NCBI GenBank assembly: GCA_003194525.1
Contig: NBIV01000132.1
Span: 62,001-126,000 of the forward strand
Source of the DNA: Gracilariopsis chorda
Lineage: Eukaryota; Rhodophyta; Florideophyceae; Gracilariales; Gracilariaceae
Length of the DNA: 64,000 nucleotides
Direction: 5' to 3'
Shown here: in pieces, positions 52,268 to 61,401 of the stretch
Numbering within the stretch: the first letter of the stretch is position 1
Layout: each line of letters begins with the position of its first letter
Position numbers and translations under genes: made by a program
Notes under the pieces: generated by a model
What the model was told of the DNA's origin: nothing
The model's input: only the letters and a program-made list of their open reading frames with translations
The model's database searches: none

Positions 52268-54091
52268 ATGTCCACCGTTCTTCTTGCAGGTATGCTCTGG
52301 TTTTTGATGGTATCACGATCGTCATCACTTTCCTTGCGTAATTCGTTATCATCCCACTCCCCACTTAGGTGTTGCGTGATGCATGAAGCACCGATAAGCT
52401 TCATCAACGATCGCAAGTTCAGCAACGTACGTCTTCTTAAGCGCTTTCTGAACAAGGACTCAAAAAACTTCGCCCCAAATCTAACAACTCACGTCTTTTT
52501 GCCCCTCCCATTCTGAACAATGTTCATTAGAATGGCATCGACGGTGCAGTATCAGAGTATGTCAGCGAACTTCAGGGCTTTCTTGGCTGGCGTTGTTCGT
52601 CAGTGACACTTTTCCAACACCAAAACACCTCAGGCTTCAATGCGTTCATAGAGCAAATGCATGAATGTACCACCAATCAATCAACAGGCGTATCGTCAAA
52701 CTCCTGCCCCTGTGACATTGGAATTGGCGGCTGGTTTCAGAATCAGTTTCGGTACGGCAAAGTAGACTTCTTACCTCCGTTTGTTCATGATCGCTACCGC
52801 GTGGCCACTCATGTATCAAACACAGATGCTTCTGGGGAGATGCCATTCTTCCTGAAGACGTTCGATAGCTTGTCCTGGATTACAATCGTTGCGCTTACTT
52901 GCATCTTCACGCTTCTCAAGTTGTTGGACAGTCGTTTTGCCGTGGCGGAGCCTTACACTCCCTTATCGGGAGTTAGTCGAATCAGGAGATGTTTACACTT
53001 CTTGTGGAAACATCCACGTTTGTACCGGTTAAGAAAGGCGGGTCAGAGTTCTGGTAAGTAGATATACCTTTCAGCGTTAGTGCAACAGTCGTTTCCTAAC
53101 CGGTCTTCTCTCGCAGTGACAAGACTGATGCTACAGCCCGATAACGAAGTTGTGGACAATGGCAAGTCAACACGACAATGGTTCCTCAATCTCGTAATCG
53201 GTATATGTGCTTTGTTCCTGGTGCTTTCCTTTGAAGCTAGCATGACGTACGTTGATGACGCACCATCCAATTCCTCTTACACAAAGTGTACTGAATGTCT
53301 TCAATTCGCAGCGCTTCCTTGGTGCAGGAAAAGATCACGTCGACATATGAATCACCGGAAGACTTTAGATCGTGTAAAATTCCTCCCAGCGACGTTTGTG
53401 CGCTGAGAGGCGGCGCGTTAGAAATGTTCTGGAACACCAATATTGCCACAAGGTAAGCATATCATGATGAGGTATGCAGGTTATGAAGCAGGCGGAATCG
53501 ACAAATCAACAGCGCTTAGCTAACTGCTTCCGTGTTATGCGTATATGAATGATGATTACGAAAAGCAATTGCCACAATGGAAACCCGATTCAGTATCTAA
53601 GCACATACGAAGAGATCTATGATGGTCTAGCCAGCGGAAAATGCAAGTTTTCGATTTGTCTAGAGTCAGTGATCACAACTCAGATCCGCACGCAGTCGTG
53701 CGGACAACTAGTACTTCTCGAAGAACCGTTGTACACGAGCGGGTTATCCATGGTTGTACCAAAAGGGTCCAATCTGACCGAAGCGATGAGCAAAGCCACG
53801 ATGACATTACTGCTAAGTCAACCCAGCTCGTTCTTGGAATCGTTTCTGAGAAAATGGCCGAAGTGCACGAAGAAGGTGGCGAGCACGTTAACTTTCCGCA
53901 AACTGAAGTTGTTCTTCATTTTAGCTTTCTCCGTTTGCGCTGCCATTCTGTTTGTGATGCTGCTTGGCTCGCTTTACCCCGTGAAGAAGAGCGCAAACAA
54001 ACGTGCGATTGGTCGAAGTGTGGATTCAAAGAGCTCGAAAACGGACTCTGGCAGTGCTTCAGAGTCTTTGGAATCGATGAATGCGACGTAG
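52268..54091 (+). CDS. Ionotropic glutamate receptor-like membrane protein, five exons
   Basis: Exons: 52268-52426, 52531-53053, 53117-53246, 53312-53452, 53566-54091 (492 aa). All four introns have GT-AG ends, with donors GTACGT, GTAAGT, GTACGT and GTAAGC, and phases match. Layout: hydrophobic signal (residues 3-15, VLLAGMLWFLMVS); ligand-binding lobe S1 with CDIGIGGWFQNQFRYGKVDF and LPPFVHDRY; M1 about 169-186; M3 about 249-268 running into SFEASMTASL, at the place of the SYTANLAAF gate motif; lobe S2 with LLEEPLYTSGLSMVVPKGS; M4 about 432-455; Ser/Lys-rich tail. There is no amino-terminal domain and no hydrophobic pore loop between M1 and M3. Predicted surface ligand receptor. Ligand unknown. 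Start is chosen because the signal follows it directly. Confidence 0.82.
52427..52530 (+). other. Intron 1 of the receptor-like gene
   Basis: GTACGT...CTAAC...CATTAG, 104 nt. Removing it joins RKFSN to NGIDGAVSEY in phase 0 and bypasses stops at 52514 and 52528. Confidence 0.75.
53054..53116 (+). other. Intron 2 of the receptor-like gene
   Basis: GTAAGT...CCTAAC...TCGCAG, 63 nt, phase 1. Confidence 0.82.
53247..53311 (+). other. Intron 3 of the receptor-like gene
   Basis: GTACGT...TTCGCAG, 65 nt, phase 2. Removal joins SFEASM-T to ASLVQEK, restoring the conserved gate region. Confidence 0.8.
53453..53565 (+). other. Intron 4 of the receptor-like gene
   Basis: GTAAGC...GCTAACTG...GAAAAG, 113 nt, phase 2. 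The acceptor AAAAG is weaker than the others. Confidence 0.7.
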
Positions 54092-55144
54092 CGCTGGAGG
54101 CGTTTGCAACGAGACCTGTAAAGAACGAAGAGTTTTGAATGGATCCACGGCTTGGTTGCGAGTGGTACGCGTTGAAGTTTTTCTCGAAACCAAACAGAGC
54201 GCGGGGCTGCAGGAAGTCCACGTAAGGACAGGAGACTCTTTCGAGACTCTTGCAGGCGCGAGAGACTCTTAGACAAGGCATGAGAGTGGCTCGAGTAGAA
54301 GCCAACAGCCACGAGAAAACGGGTACATTGGGGACCATCCAACGAAGAAGAAAGGCCATCGGAGCTTGACATCAGTCGAAGAAGGCATATAACATGCCCA
54401 CGCGATGAGGACGCAGACGTGTCTTCAAGATCTCAATAGTAGACGATGTACACTCTCATAGCCGCGGTCTTTGCCTGGAAAGGCTTTGACGTGCTGCTTA
54501 TCCTTCAAAGCCCAAGTCCCACTGCCTTGACATTGGTAGACCGTGTCACCTTTACGGGATGCAGTCGGGAAGATGGAGATGCGGGAGCAAGGCGCTGGCG
54601 GAGGAAATGGAATGAAAGCAGCTTCGTGCCAGCTGGCTCCAAAACACAGAGGGCGTTGACAACAGTGCGAGTCGCAAGAAACGAAGCCGCCCAATTTTCA
54701 CGCAAACTTAAACAAATGTTTTTGTATTTATTTGTGTCCAAGTGCGCATTCCTGATTGGTGCATGCGTAGCTCTTGTATCGAATGAACAGCTGACAAGCG
54801 TAGCTTCTGTCCAATGGACGGGACACATCTGTGCAAGGATGCCAATGCCATCAAACTAACGTATGGACGTCAGTAACTGCCGGTGGTAGGTGTCGTGGCG
54901 TTGTGTCAATCGTGTGAACGTTTCACAGGTGTCCAGCAACCAAACAACGACCCGGGAACAGGCGCCACAAACTGGCGTCCGTCCAAAACAACTCATCCGT
55001 TACGCAACAGCCGCAAATGCAAACCATCTCACACCTGTCCACCGACCTCCTCAAACTCTCGTATACCTCGGCTCCACTTCCACAACCATACCATCGCCCG
55101 TTCTCTCTCCCCCAACACGAGGCGCACTACCTCTCTAAAGCAAA
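54092..55144. other. Intergenic, no gene recognised
   Basis: A 137-codon plus frame at 54446-54859 (MYTLIAAVFAWKGFDVLLIL) and several minus frames exist without domain signals. I regard them as chance. The last 250 bp is C/A-rich and probably the leader of the next gene. Confidence 0.45.
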
Positions 55145-56725
55145 ATGAGTGACTTCTTTTCGGCATTTCCTCAAACTCTCCATTCACACCATTTACACAC
55201 TCTAACGACCTTCCTAGATTCCACAGCAACAGAACTCACAAAGTCGTCCTTACTCGACTTTCTCAAACACAATGTCACCAAAATTGACCTTCTCTTCACG
55301 CACCAGTCCTCTTTCAATCCAGTCCAAACAGCATTTTCTCAAACCGATTACCACATCAACCTTCAACAAAAACGTATTCTCAGCACTTTGAACCTCCTAG
55401 TTAACACCATATCCTCTAACATAGAGTCACTTTCCATCCCGTCCTTCCCCCACGTCGTTGAATTTCATCAGCTATTCAAAAGCATTTCTGCGAGCTGTCG
55501 AAGTCTCACTTGCCTCACCGTTCACTACCATCCTGAACATTACAAAGAAAGGTTCAATGTAGTGCTTCAAAACCGTTCTTATCTCAAACAACTCCGGATC
55601 ATAGCCCCCGATGAGGATGTCTTAGCCGCCATTGCAAAAGCATCCACGACAATAGAAAATCTTCAGTTGTATGACATTCCCCACAACTCCCTACACCTAA
55701 TCCCTGAAATTCTCGAACAAAATCTCGAAAGTCTTGAATCATTCACAATCCATGTTGAGCACCATGACCATCATTGCCCATTCCCTCACAAAAATCAACT
55801 CAAAAACGAGCAGCGATTTCTCAAATCACTTCTTTCCAGAAAGTTCCGCTTTGATTGTCTTTCCCGTCTGTGTCTCCTGCTGTCCAAGGAAACCATCCAT
55901 CCAGACAGTGAGTGTTTCAAACTGTTTCAAAAAGCATATACGCGAAATTCAGAGCTGCAATTTGGATCGAACGACATGCAACTCATTCGATCTTTAAAAC
56001 CAACGAGAAAAGGAAGCTGCTCTGATCTCATCCTGCAGATATCTCAGCAATGCCCGTTGTTCTCTCATATACGAATTCATACTTCCAAATTGCACAAGCT
56101 GCACAAATTAGATCTCAGTTCGTTCGACTTCTTCGACAAGTATTGTCAAAGCGAGAGCTTCAAACGCAATATAAGAATTGCCTTAGAAGGTTCTAATCGC
56201 TCCCTACAACATATCAACATGCAACGCACTCCAAACTTCAACTATGGCCTCACTCAATTCATGCAGTTTATGGTTTTGTTATTCAATACATCACACAAGC
56301 CATTTACGTTGTCATGTTCTACGCTTTTCATCTCCGCACTCGTTAAGGCAAGTGTCTTTCCAGAAACGGAGAAGATTTGGAATCGTCTTATTCCTCGCTT
56401 GTCCTGCGTGCAGAAAATCCATCTCCATGGATTGCCACATTGTGCCAACCCGTCTCAATGTTGGGATTGCGCGCTTCAAAGTCTCACATTCTTGGACAAC
56501 TTCACCAGATTCTTGACTAGTGTTGTGCCCCATATGGAGTCTCTGCGAGTTATTACGCTGTCCAATCCGGTCAAAATCACTGATGGAGAGCATAAGACGA
56601 ATTTTCAATGCTGCTTGCGACAGGTTGTGCGAAGCGTGGTGGACTTTGATCAACACACGCACAACGTCGACCTCAGTGTTTTGGATACTCAACTTCAACT
56701 TTGGTTACTCGAACTTGATCAATGA
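55145..56725 (+). CDS. Leucine-rich protein of unknown function, 526 aa
   Basis: One intronless ORF from ATG 55145. No signal peptide or membrane segment. Leu/His/Ser-rich, with irregular repeats in the style of F-box/LRR proteins: CRSLTCLTVHYHPEHYKERF, SYLKQLRIIAPDEDVLAAIA, TTIENLQLYDIPHNSLHLIP and LESLESFTIHVEHHDHHCPF. The spacing (L-x-x-L-x-I/L, about 25-35 residues) suggests a divergent LRR solenoid, but no F-box is recognised at the N-terminus. Its length, lack of stops and position in the gene island support a real gene. Function cannot be assigned. Confidence 0.7.
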   Translation: MSDFFSAFPQTLHSHHLHTLTTFLDSTATELTKSSLLDFLKHNVTKIDLLFTHQSSFNPVQTAFSQTDYHINLQQKRILSTLNLLVNTISSNIESLSIPSFPHVVEFHQLFKSISASCRSLTCLTVHYHPEHYKERFNVVLQNRSYLKQLRIIAPDEDVLAAIAKASTTIENLQLYDIPHNSLHLIPEILEQNLESLESFTIHVEHHDHHCPFPHKNQLKNEQRFLKSLLSRKFRFDCLSRLCLLLSKETIHPDSECFKLFQKAYTRNSELQFGSNDMQLIRSLKPTRKGSCSDLILQISQQCPLFSHIRIHTSKLHKLHKLDLSSFDFFDKYCQSESFKRNIRIALEGSNRSLQHINMQRTPNFNYGLTQFMQFMVLLFNTSHKPFTLSCSTLFISALVKASVFPETEKIWNRLIPRLSCVQKIHLHGLPHCANPSQCWDCALQSLTFLDNFTRFLTSVVPHMESLRVITLSNPVKITDGEHKTNFQCCLRQVVRSVVDFDQHTHNVDLSVLDTQLQLWLLELDQ

Positions 56726-57586
56726 CGCTCTTCTCTTCTTTTGTATGATACGTCGAATATCCATCTACCTAGCGCAAAACAACTGCATAAGGTGTGTGTG
56801 TTTATTTACGGCCGTGTATCTAACTCCAAGGCAATTATATTTACTTTTGGGATGTAGAAGGATAACCATCCACTCGACGGCTAAGCTCCCTTAGTAGACC
56901 GAATTGTATCTCCGTTTGGCTTCCTGTCCAATCTTACCTTCAATGTCTTTTGTAGCCTGTTGGAACGGTCGGCACACTTCGGCGGGAGGAACTGCATGTG
57001 CTCTAAGAAGAGCTAGCCGGTATCCCTGAGTTGATCCCTCACCCAGCCATGTCTGGCGAAAAGAGCTTAGAAAAGTAACTTGGTACTCTCATGAATCTTG
57101 TCGTTCTTGTTGTTTATTGTGGGCGCGCGTTGTCTTACTCCGACTTCGTGGAGAATCAAAATCAACAAGGAAGCCTTCTCTCGTCCAACCGCCTGGCAAA
57201 AGCTTCGAAGATAAACTAACTCTCGCATAACAGCCACAGTCCTCCTGATCATTGAGCCACCAAGAAAGATTCGCTCGGTCCCTATTACCAGTCTTGGCCT
57301 CTGTCGTTTACGTATATGCGATTGTAATAAAATGGAAGGAAGACTGACGATGAAACATGTTTTACCTCGACCGACATTTCAGTGCTGCAGTAACAATGCC
57401 GAAAGCTAACACTATTGAGCCTCTCTGTCCTTGAAGGAGTGCCCTTATACATCGCATCCCCAACCGCTGGCAGACTCTCTACGCGAATGGTGGCCATGGC
57501 ATCTAGTGAATGGATGTCAGGCACATTTCTTACAACGATGGCCTCTGTTACTCCCACCTTGTAGCAGCCGCTTTACACACTTCTCC
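56726..57586. other. Intergenic between convergent genes
   Basis: Lies between the 3' ends of the 526-aa ORF and the von Willebrand A gene. No feature recognised. Confidence 0.5.
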
Positions 57587-58873
57587 CTAAATTCCTTGAC
57601 ATCCATGAATCTTGATGACTTCAAAGTGCTCAAAAGGAATGCTCCAAGAGCTCGGGTATTCGCCTCCTCTCCTGATCTCCACCACTCTGATTTCACATGT
57701 GAATGGACCATGGATGCACACACCTTTCGGGAGAGCAACATGAACGGATGCTGTCACCTCAGCCGGGGCACTGATGAATGCCGGCAGCCCAGATGTCCTC
57801 AAGTATACTTTGTTCCCGCATCCATTGCTGTACCGCTGAACAGGTGGGGTATATGGACCTCTGTACAGAGGGAAACTTGCCGAACTAACCCTGATATTGC
57901 TTCCTGGAGGTCTGTTGTACCAGTATACCGGTCGTCTTCTCACAGTGTCCACAGCCCATAGCAAGCTGGCAGCTGTTACGATCTCAACAACCTCGCCATT
58001 GGTCCTATTCACGATATCTCTTGCTTGTCCCACTGCAATTGGGCTCGGATCATAATAAGAGCCATTCATGCATGCTGAGGGCGCTGGCAGAGCGCTGTTC
58101 AAGCCGTCGCTCCCCAAACTTACGCTTATCATCGTGCTGGAAGGAAGAACCATATCTCTGTTGTACCCGTTTCTGCAGTCCGGCTCGCGTCCAGGTCTAT
58201 CGCCTATGAGAACAATGATGCGCTTGTTTCCACGAAGGTTCAGGCCTGCAACGCTGCTGGACAAGGTCTTCAAAGCGGTAATGGTCGTGCGTGTTCCGTC
58301 CACAGTTTCTGGGATACTCTCAAGAGCTTCAAGAGCCGGGTCAACGTAGTCTGTCACAGCACTAAGCACCGAGAGCCCACTTTCATCATAAGACTCTTCA
58401 CTTCCGTATACAGCAACACCAACCTTTGCGCTTCCGTTGAGCTGGCGTACAAACGAAGAAAGCTCATTCTTAATAGCTTTTAGATGCGGCCTTGTCGATG
58501 AGCTGGTATCAATGAGAAGTACTACATCGGTTGAATATCCACGAAGATTGATGGCTAGATTAAAGTCGACAAAACTTGTGAGGTTGATAGACTTGACGGG
58601 AACTTCTCCATTCGGGCATGGGTTGTCCTTTTCCACGGCTGGATTAAGCGCGCACCGATAGGAGGAAGAACTGCACTTCTTGTACTCACAACCGAACTGC
58701 GCTTTCTGACTGCATCCACTACCGAAATTTGGATAGTAAGAGAAGCATTTTGATTCGCAAGTGACGAACGGGAAGACGTTTTTGCGTCTACATTGAGGAC
58801 CCCAGTACTCTATGGCCTGGGCACCGGAGGTGAGGGAAACCACCAGAATTATAACAGAGATGAGGGTTTTCAT
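57587..58873 (-). CDS. Secreted von Willebrand factor A-domain protein, 428 aa
   Basis: Signal peptide MKTLISVIILVVSLTSGAQA (residues 1-20). Then a Cys-rich segment (residues 28-86, about 10 Cys including CRRK, CESKC, GCSQ, GCEYKKC), and a VWA domain from about 116. Its metal-ion-dependent adhesion site is intact: D-T-S-S-S (Asp 122, Ser 124, Ser 126), Thr near 194-197, and Asp 225 in VLIGDRPG. VWA domains bind partner proteins through a divalent metal. The last 130 residues, with a few Cys and beta-rich sequence, are unassigned. It has no membrane anchor, so it is likely in the cell wall or matrix. Intronless. Confidence 0.88.
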   Translation of the reverse strand: MKTLISVIILVVSLTSGAQAIEYWGPQCRRKNVFPFVTCESKCFSYYPNFGSGCSQKAQFGCEYKKCSSSSYRCALNPAVEKDNPCPNGEVPVKSINLTSFVDFNLAINLRGYSTDVVLLIDTSSSTRPHLKAIKNELSSFVRQLNGSAKVGVAVYGSEESYDESGLSVLSAVTDYVDPALEALESIPETVDGTRTTITALKTLSSSVAGLNLRGNKRIIVLIGDRPGREPDCRNGYNRDMVLPSSTMISVSLGSDGLNSALPAPSACMNGSYYDPSPIAVGQARDIVNRTNGEVVEIVTAASLLWAVDTVRRRPVYWYNRPPGSNIRVSSASFPLYRGPYTPPVQRYSNGCGNKVYLRTSGLPAFISAPAEVTASVHVALPKGVCIHGPFTCEIRVVEIRRGGEYPSSWSIPFEHFEVIKIHGCQGI

Positions 58874-59565
58874 CTTAGGTTTCTTGCTTTTGATGTGGCC
58901 AGAGGGCGTGGGCAGAGCTCGAAGGACTCTGTGAGTGCTGACTATTTAAGTTAAGCTTGTCGTGTGTCCATACCCGCATTTGGTGTGGATTGTTTCCAAT
59001 AGCTTTGGCGTTTTATGCTTGATATACATGTCATGATGTTACAGATAGGACTTGCAACGGTATGCAACGCAGAGAGTTCATATTCCACTGAAATAGCACT
59101 AGCAGACCCATCGACTGATGAAGTTGAGTCTTCTTGTTTGGTGAAGCAGTGTATGCTTGTTCTTATGATAACGGGACACTTCAGTTTGGGATATCTTCCC
59201 AGCAAAGTTGGCGCAGTTCCACACCACAATAGTCTTAGAAGCATATGCATGTGTATGTATATTTCGTCAAGAGAACGATAGCGTATGCAGTCTTGCTTCA
59301 CATGAAGCAGCAATGGAGTCCGTCTCGATCAGTGCTCCCATTGTGCAGTTCTTTGTCTCCTTGTACAGGTGAGTGTGAGTGCTCCCTTGCACAGTGCCCC
59401 TTGGACGCTGGTCCCCTCTCTGTGAGTGAGCTCACCAAGGTAACCCTTTGCATTAGTCGGCTACCGATCCGCAGGCGTCACTGCTGGCGTGGTATCTCGC
59501 CACCCGTGCACGGTCCCGGTCTGTTCTGACAGAAAACGACTCATGTACTAAGGATAGCAAAAAGG
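58874..59565. other. Intergenic, upstream of the VWA gene
   Basis: Apart from the promoter element at 58942-58949, nothing is recognised; short frames on both strands look like chance. Confidence 0.45.
58942..58949 (-). promoter_or_regulatory. Possible TATA element of the VWA gene
   Basis: TTAAATAG on the minus strand, about 70 bp upstream of ATG 58873. Confidence 0.35.
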
Positions 59566-59609
59566 CGCAGAACTGTAAATTGAGCCATGGCTCAATTCAC
59601 AGCTCTGCG
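59566..59609. repeat. 22-bp-arm palindrome without loop
   Basis: Two 22-nt arms meet at the centre of GCCATGGC with two mismatches. Lies in intergenic DNA between two minus-strand genes. Confidence 0.85.
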
Positions 59610-59774
59610 TCATCAGCCCCGTGACGAGAGGGCAGATGTTTGGATTTATCTCTTTTCATAAAAAGGTATATGTGTATTTTTAAAATGTTAATCTTACGAG
59701 AAAGAAAAAGAAGGGACGGCTATTTGATTTTAAGAAGCACCTGGTTTAGGATAGTCTGCCGTCCTGACGGGGTG

Positions 59775-59817
59775 CAAAGCTTGAAGTGCTTCGTAATACG
59801 AAGCACTTCAAGCTTTG
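59775..59817. repeat. Perfect 20-bp-arm palindrome, AAT spacer
   Basis: Arm 59775-59794 (CAAAGCTTGAAGTGCTTCGT) is perfectly inverted at 59798-59817 with a 3-nt spacer AAT. It could fold into a strong hairpin on either strand. Confidence 0.9.
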
Positions 59818-60294
59818 TGTGAGAGGAAGGCTCTGCTCGTCCTGTTTACTTCGTGAGCTCGCTCAGCTCAGTGTTATATGTCTAGTTCTACTGTAATGCT
59901 GATTGACACTTTGCAAGTTCGAATGATACATCTCATTTCTTTCTGAGTTCCCTCTTTCGTGTTATCAGGTTTTAGCACACTACCTGTACCAAGGCTACCA
60001 AGTAATTCGCAACGTTACGAATAATATTCTGCTTGCACCCGTCTTCCTCGCCCACAGTACAAGTCTTCAGATGCAAAATTTCTCATCCACGACATCCACG
60101 CTAGTCGCGCAATCGTGGGTACCTTTGGTATCAAGGCTAAAGGTGAACCCCCAACAAAACCCAACTCCGTCGTCGTGTCCCGTGCTACGCAAGCTGTCGT
60201 GCAACCTATCAGTTACCAAGAGAGAGATTCGTGCGCCGCCTCATACAGCCAGAACCTCTGCACCAGATGTACGCAACGTAAAGTTTCAACAGCT
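59818..60294. other. Intergenic, no gene recognised
   Basis: 3' flank of the glycosyltransferase-like gene. The plus-strand frame 60071-60454 overlaps that gene and is treated as chance. Confidence 0.45.
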
Positions 60295-61401
60295 CTATGA
60301 AACTGGAGGAAGCGCTTCGTCCTGCCACCGGCGTGACGGAATCTCGTCTTCGATCTTGAAGTACTTTCTCAGACTGGGATTGCGATACGACCGTATCGAC
60401 AAATCGCCGCCGGCAAACGCCGCCTTCATGGCCAGTTCCTTGGAGTCAAAGTGAAACAAGGCGCCGTCACCATCCACAATAGTCCAAGAAGGCACTACAA
60501 GCCAGTCCCAAAAGTCCAGTGTCCACCGACTGAGTATAACACGTTGTGGTCTTGAAATTTGCATCATGGCAATCGCCAAGCCACTATGTTCCATACTTGT
60601 CCAAGTGGCGTGTTGAAAGATACCAAACGCCTCTTGTATCGTTGTGTTGGACGCTAATACAACGCGGCTCCCGCATCTCGGTATGGTCGGATTGCCCTGC
60701 GTCACGACGATGATGTCGCGATCGCTGTGCTTGCAGAGAAAAGTAATCACGAAATGCATCCATAGACGAGTTGTACGACTGTCTGCTTTCCTGTGTGCCA
60801 GGTCGCCTAGCCGGAAATGAACGGCGTCATAAGGTCGTTTCCATCGCGTGGGGCCTCCGAAATAGCGCGTGAGTGTGTTTCGAAGACACCCAGCATACTC
60901 CAAACTCTTATAATTGTCAGTGACGACACCGATAGTCTTGCAGCGATGCGCCATTCGTTGTACATAAGGCGCGAGCTGCCGTTGCAAACAATCGCAGTCT
61001 GCGCGTTCACAACGGTTGAGAAGGAGCGAGGATTGGTCTAATGTACAGAAGGGCTCTTGTTCAGCCGGCATGTCACAATGGTCGAAAAAACTGGAGAGTG
61101 CATATCCGTGCGCAGTGGTTCGATTCGGCAATGAAAGCTTCGCTTGCACCATCTCAGCGACGAAGACGGCCATCTGATTGCGACGTAGCGCCTGTCCTAT
61201 GCCTTCATTGTTCTGAAATCCGAGCGCTTGTACGCAGTTGACGCTGTTGGGGAGCACGGGAGTGGTGGGCCATTGAAATTGAACGGAGTGCAATGTGTGC
61301 GTTGAGAGGTAAAGGGTTGCACATATTGCTGTGGTTAACAAAAGTATGAGGTTGTGCGGCCTGAGGAAGGGGCGCTTGAGCGGTTTGGGCACCTTCGCCA
61401 T
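60295..61401 (-). CDS. Type II membrane glycosyltransferase, fucosyltransferase-like
   Basis: 368 aa, intronless. A short basic cytosolic tail and a membrane anchor (about residues 17-36, NLILLLTTAICATLYLSTHT) indicate a Golgi type II protein. The motif YDAVHFRLGDLAHRK (H-x-R-x-G-D at 195-200) resembles the nucleotide-sugar-binding motif I of alpha-1,2-, alpha-1,6- and O-fucosyltransferases. The C-terminal region EHSGLAIAMMQISRPQRVIL then TLDFWDWL is placed like their S-x-F-x-x-W-A/x motif. Several Cys in the stem and N-terminal half may form disulfides. Donor sugar and acceptor are unknown; assignment to a specific GT family needs profile search. Confidence 0.65.
   Translation of the reverse strand: MAKVPKPLKRPFLRPHNLILLLTTAICATLYLSTHTLHSVQFQWPTTPVLPNSVNCVQALGFQNNEGIGQALRRNQMAVFVAEMVQAKLSLPNRTTAHGYALSSFFDHCDMPAEQEPFCTLDQSSLLLNRCERADCDCLQRQLAPYVQRMAHRCKTIGVVTDNYKSLEYAGCLRNTLTRYFGGPTRWKRPYDAVHFRLGDLAHRKADSRTTRLWMHFVITFLCKHSDRDIIVVTQGNPTIPRCGSRVVLASNTTIQEAFGIFQHATWTSMEHSGLAIAMMQISRPQRVILSRWTLDFWDWLVVPSWTIVDGDGALFHFDSKELAMKAAFAGGDLSIRSYRNPSLRKYFKIEDEIPSRRWQDEALPPVS

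Noticed and set aside
53641-54138. 165-aa ORF overlapping exon 5 of the receptor-like gene
   Set aside because: It is a +2 shadow of exon 5; the exon 5 frame carries S2 and M4.
54446-54859. 137-aa plus-strand ORF after the receptor-like gene
   Set aside because: Begins with a hydrophobic stretch, but overlaps equally long minus frames and shows no domain; treated as chance.
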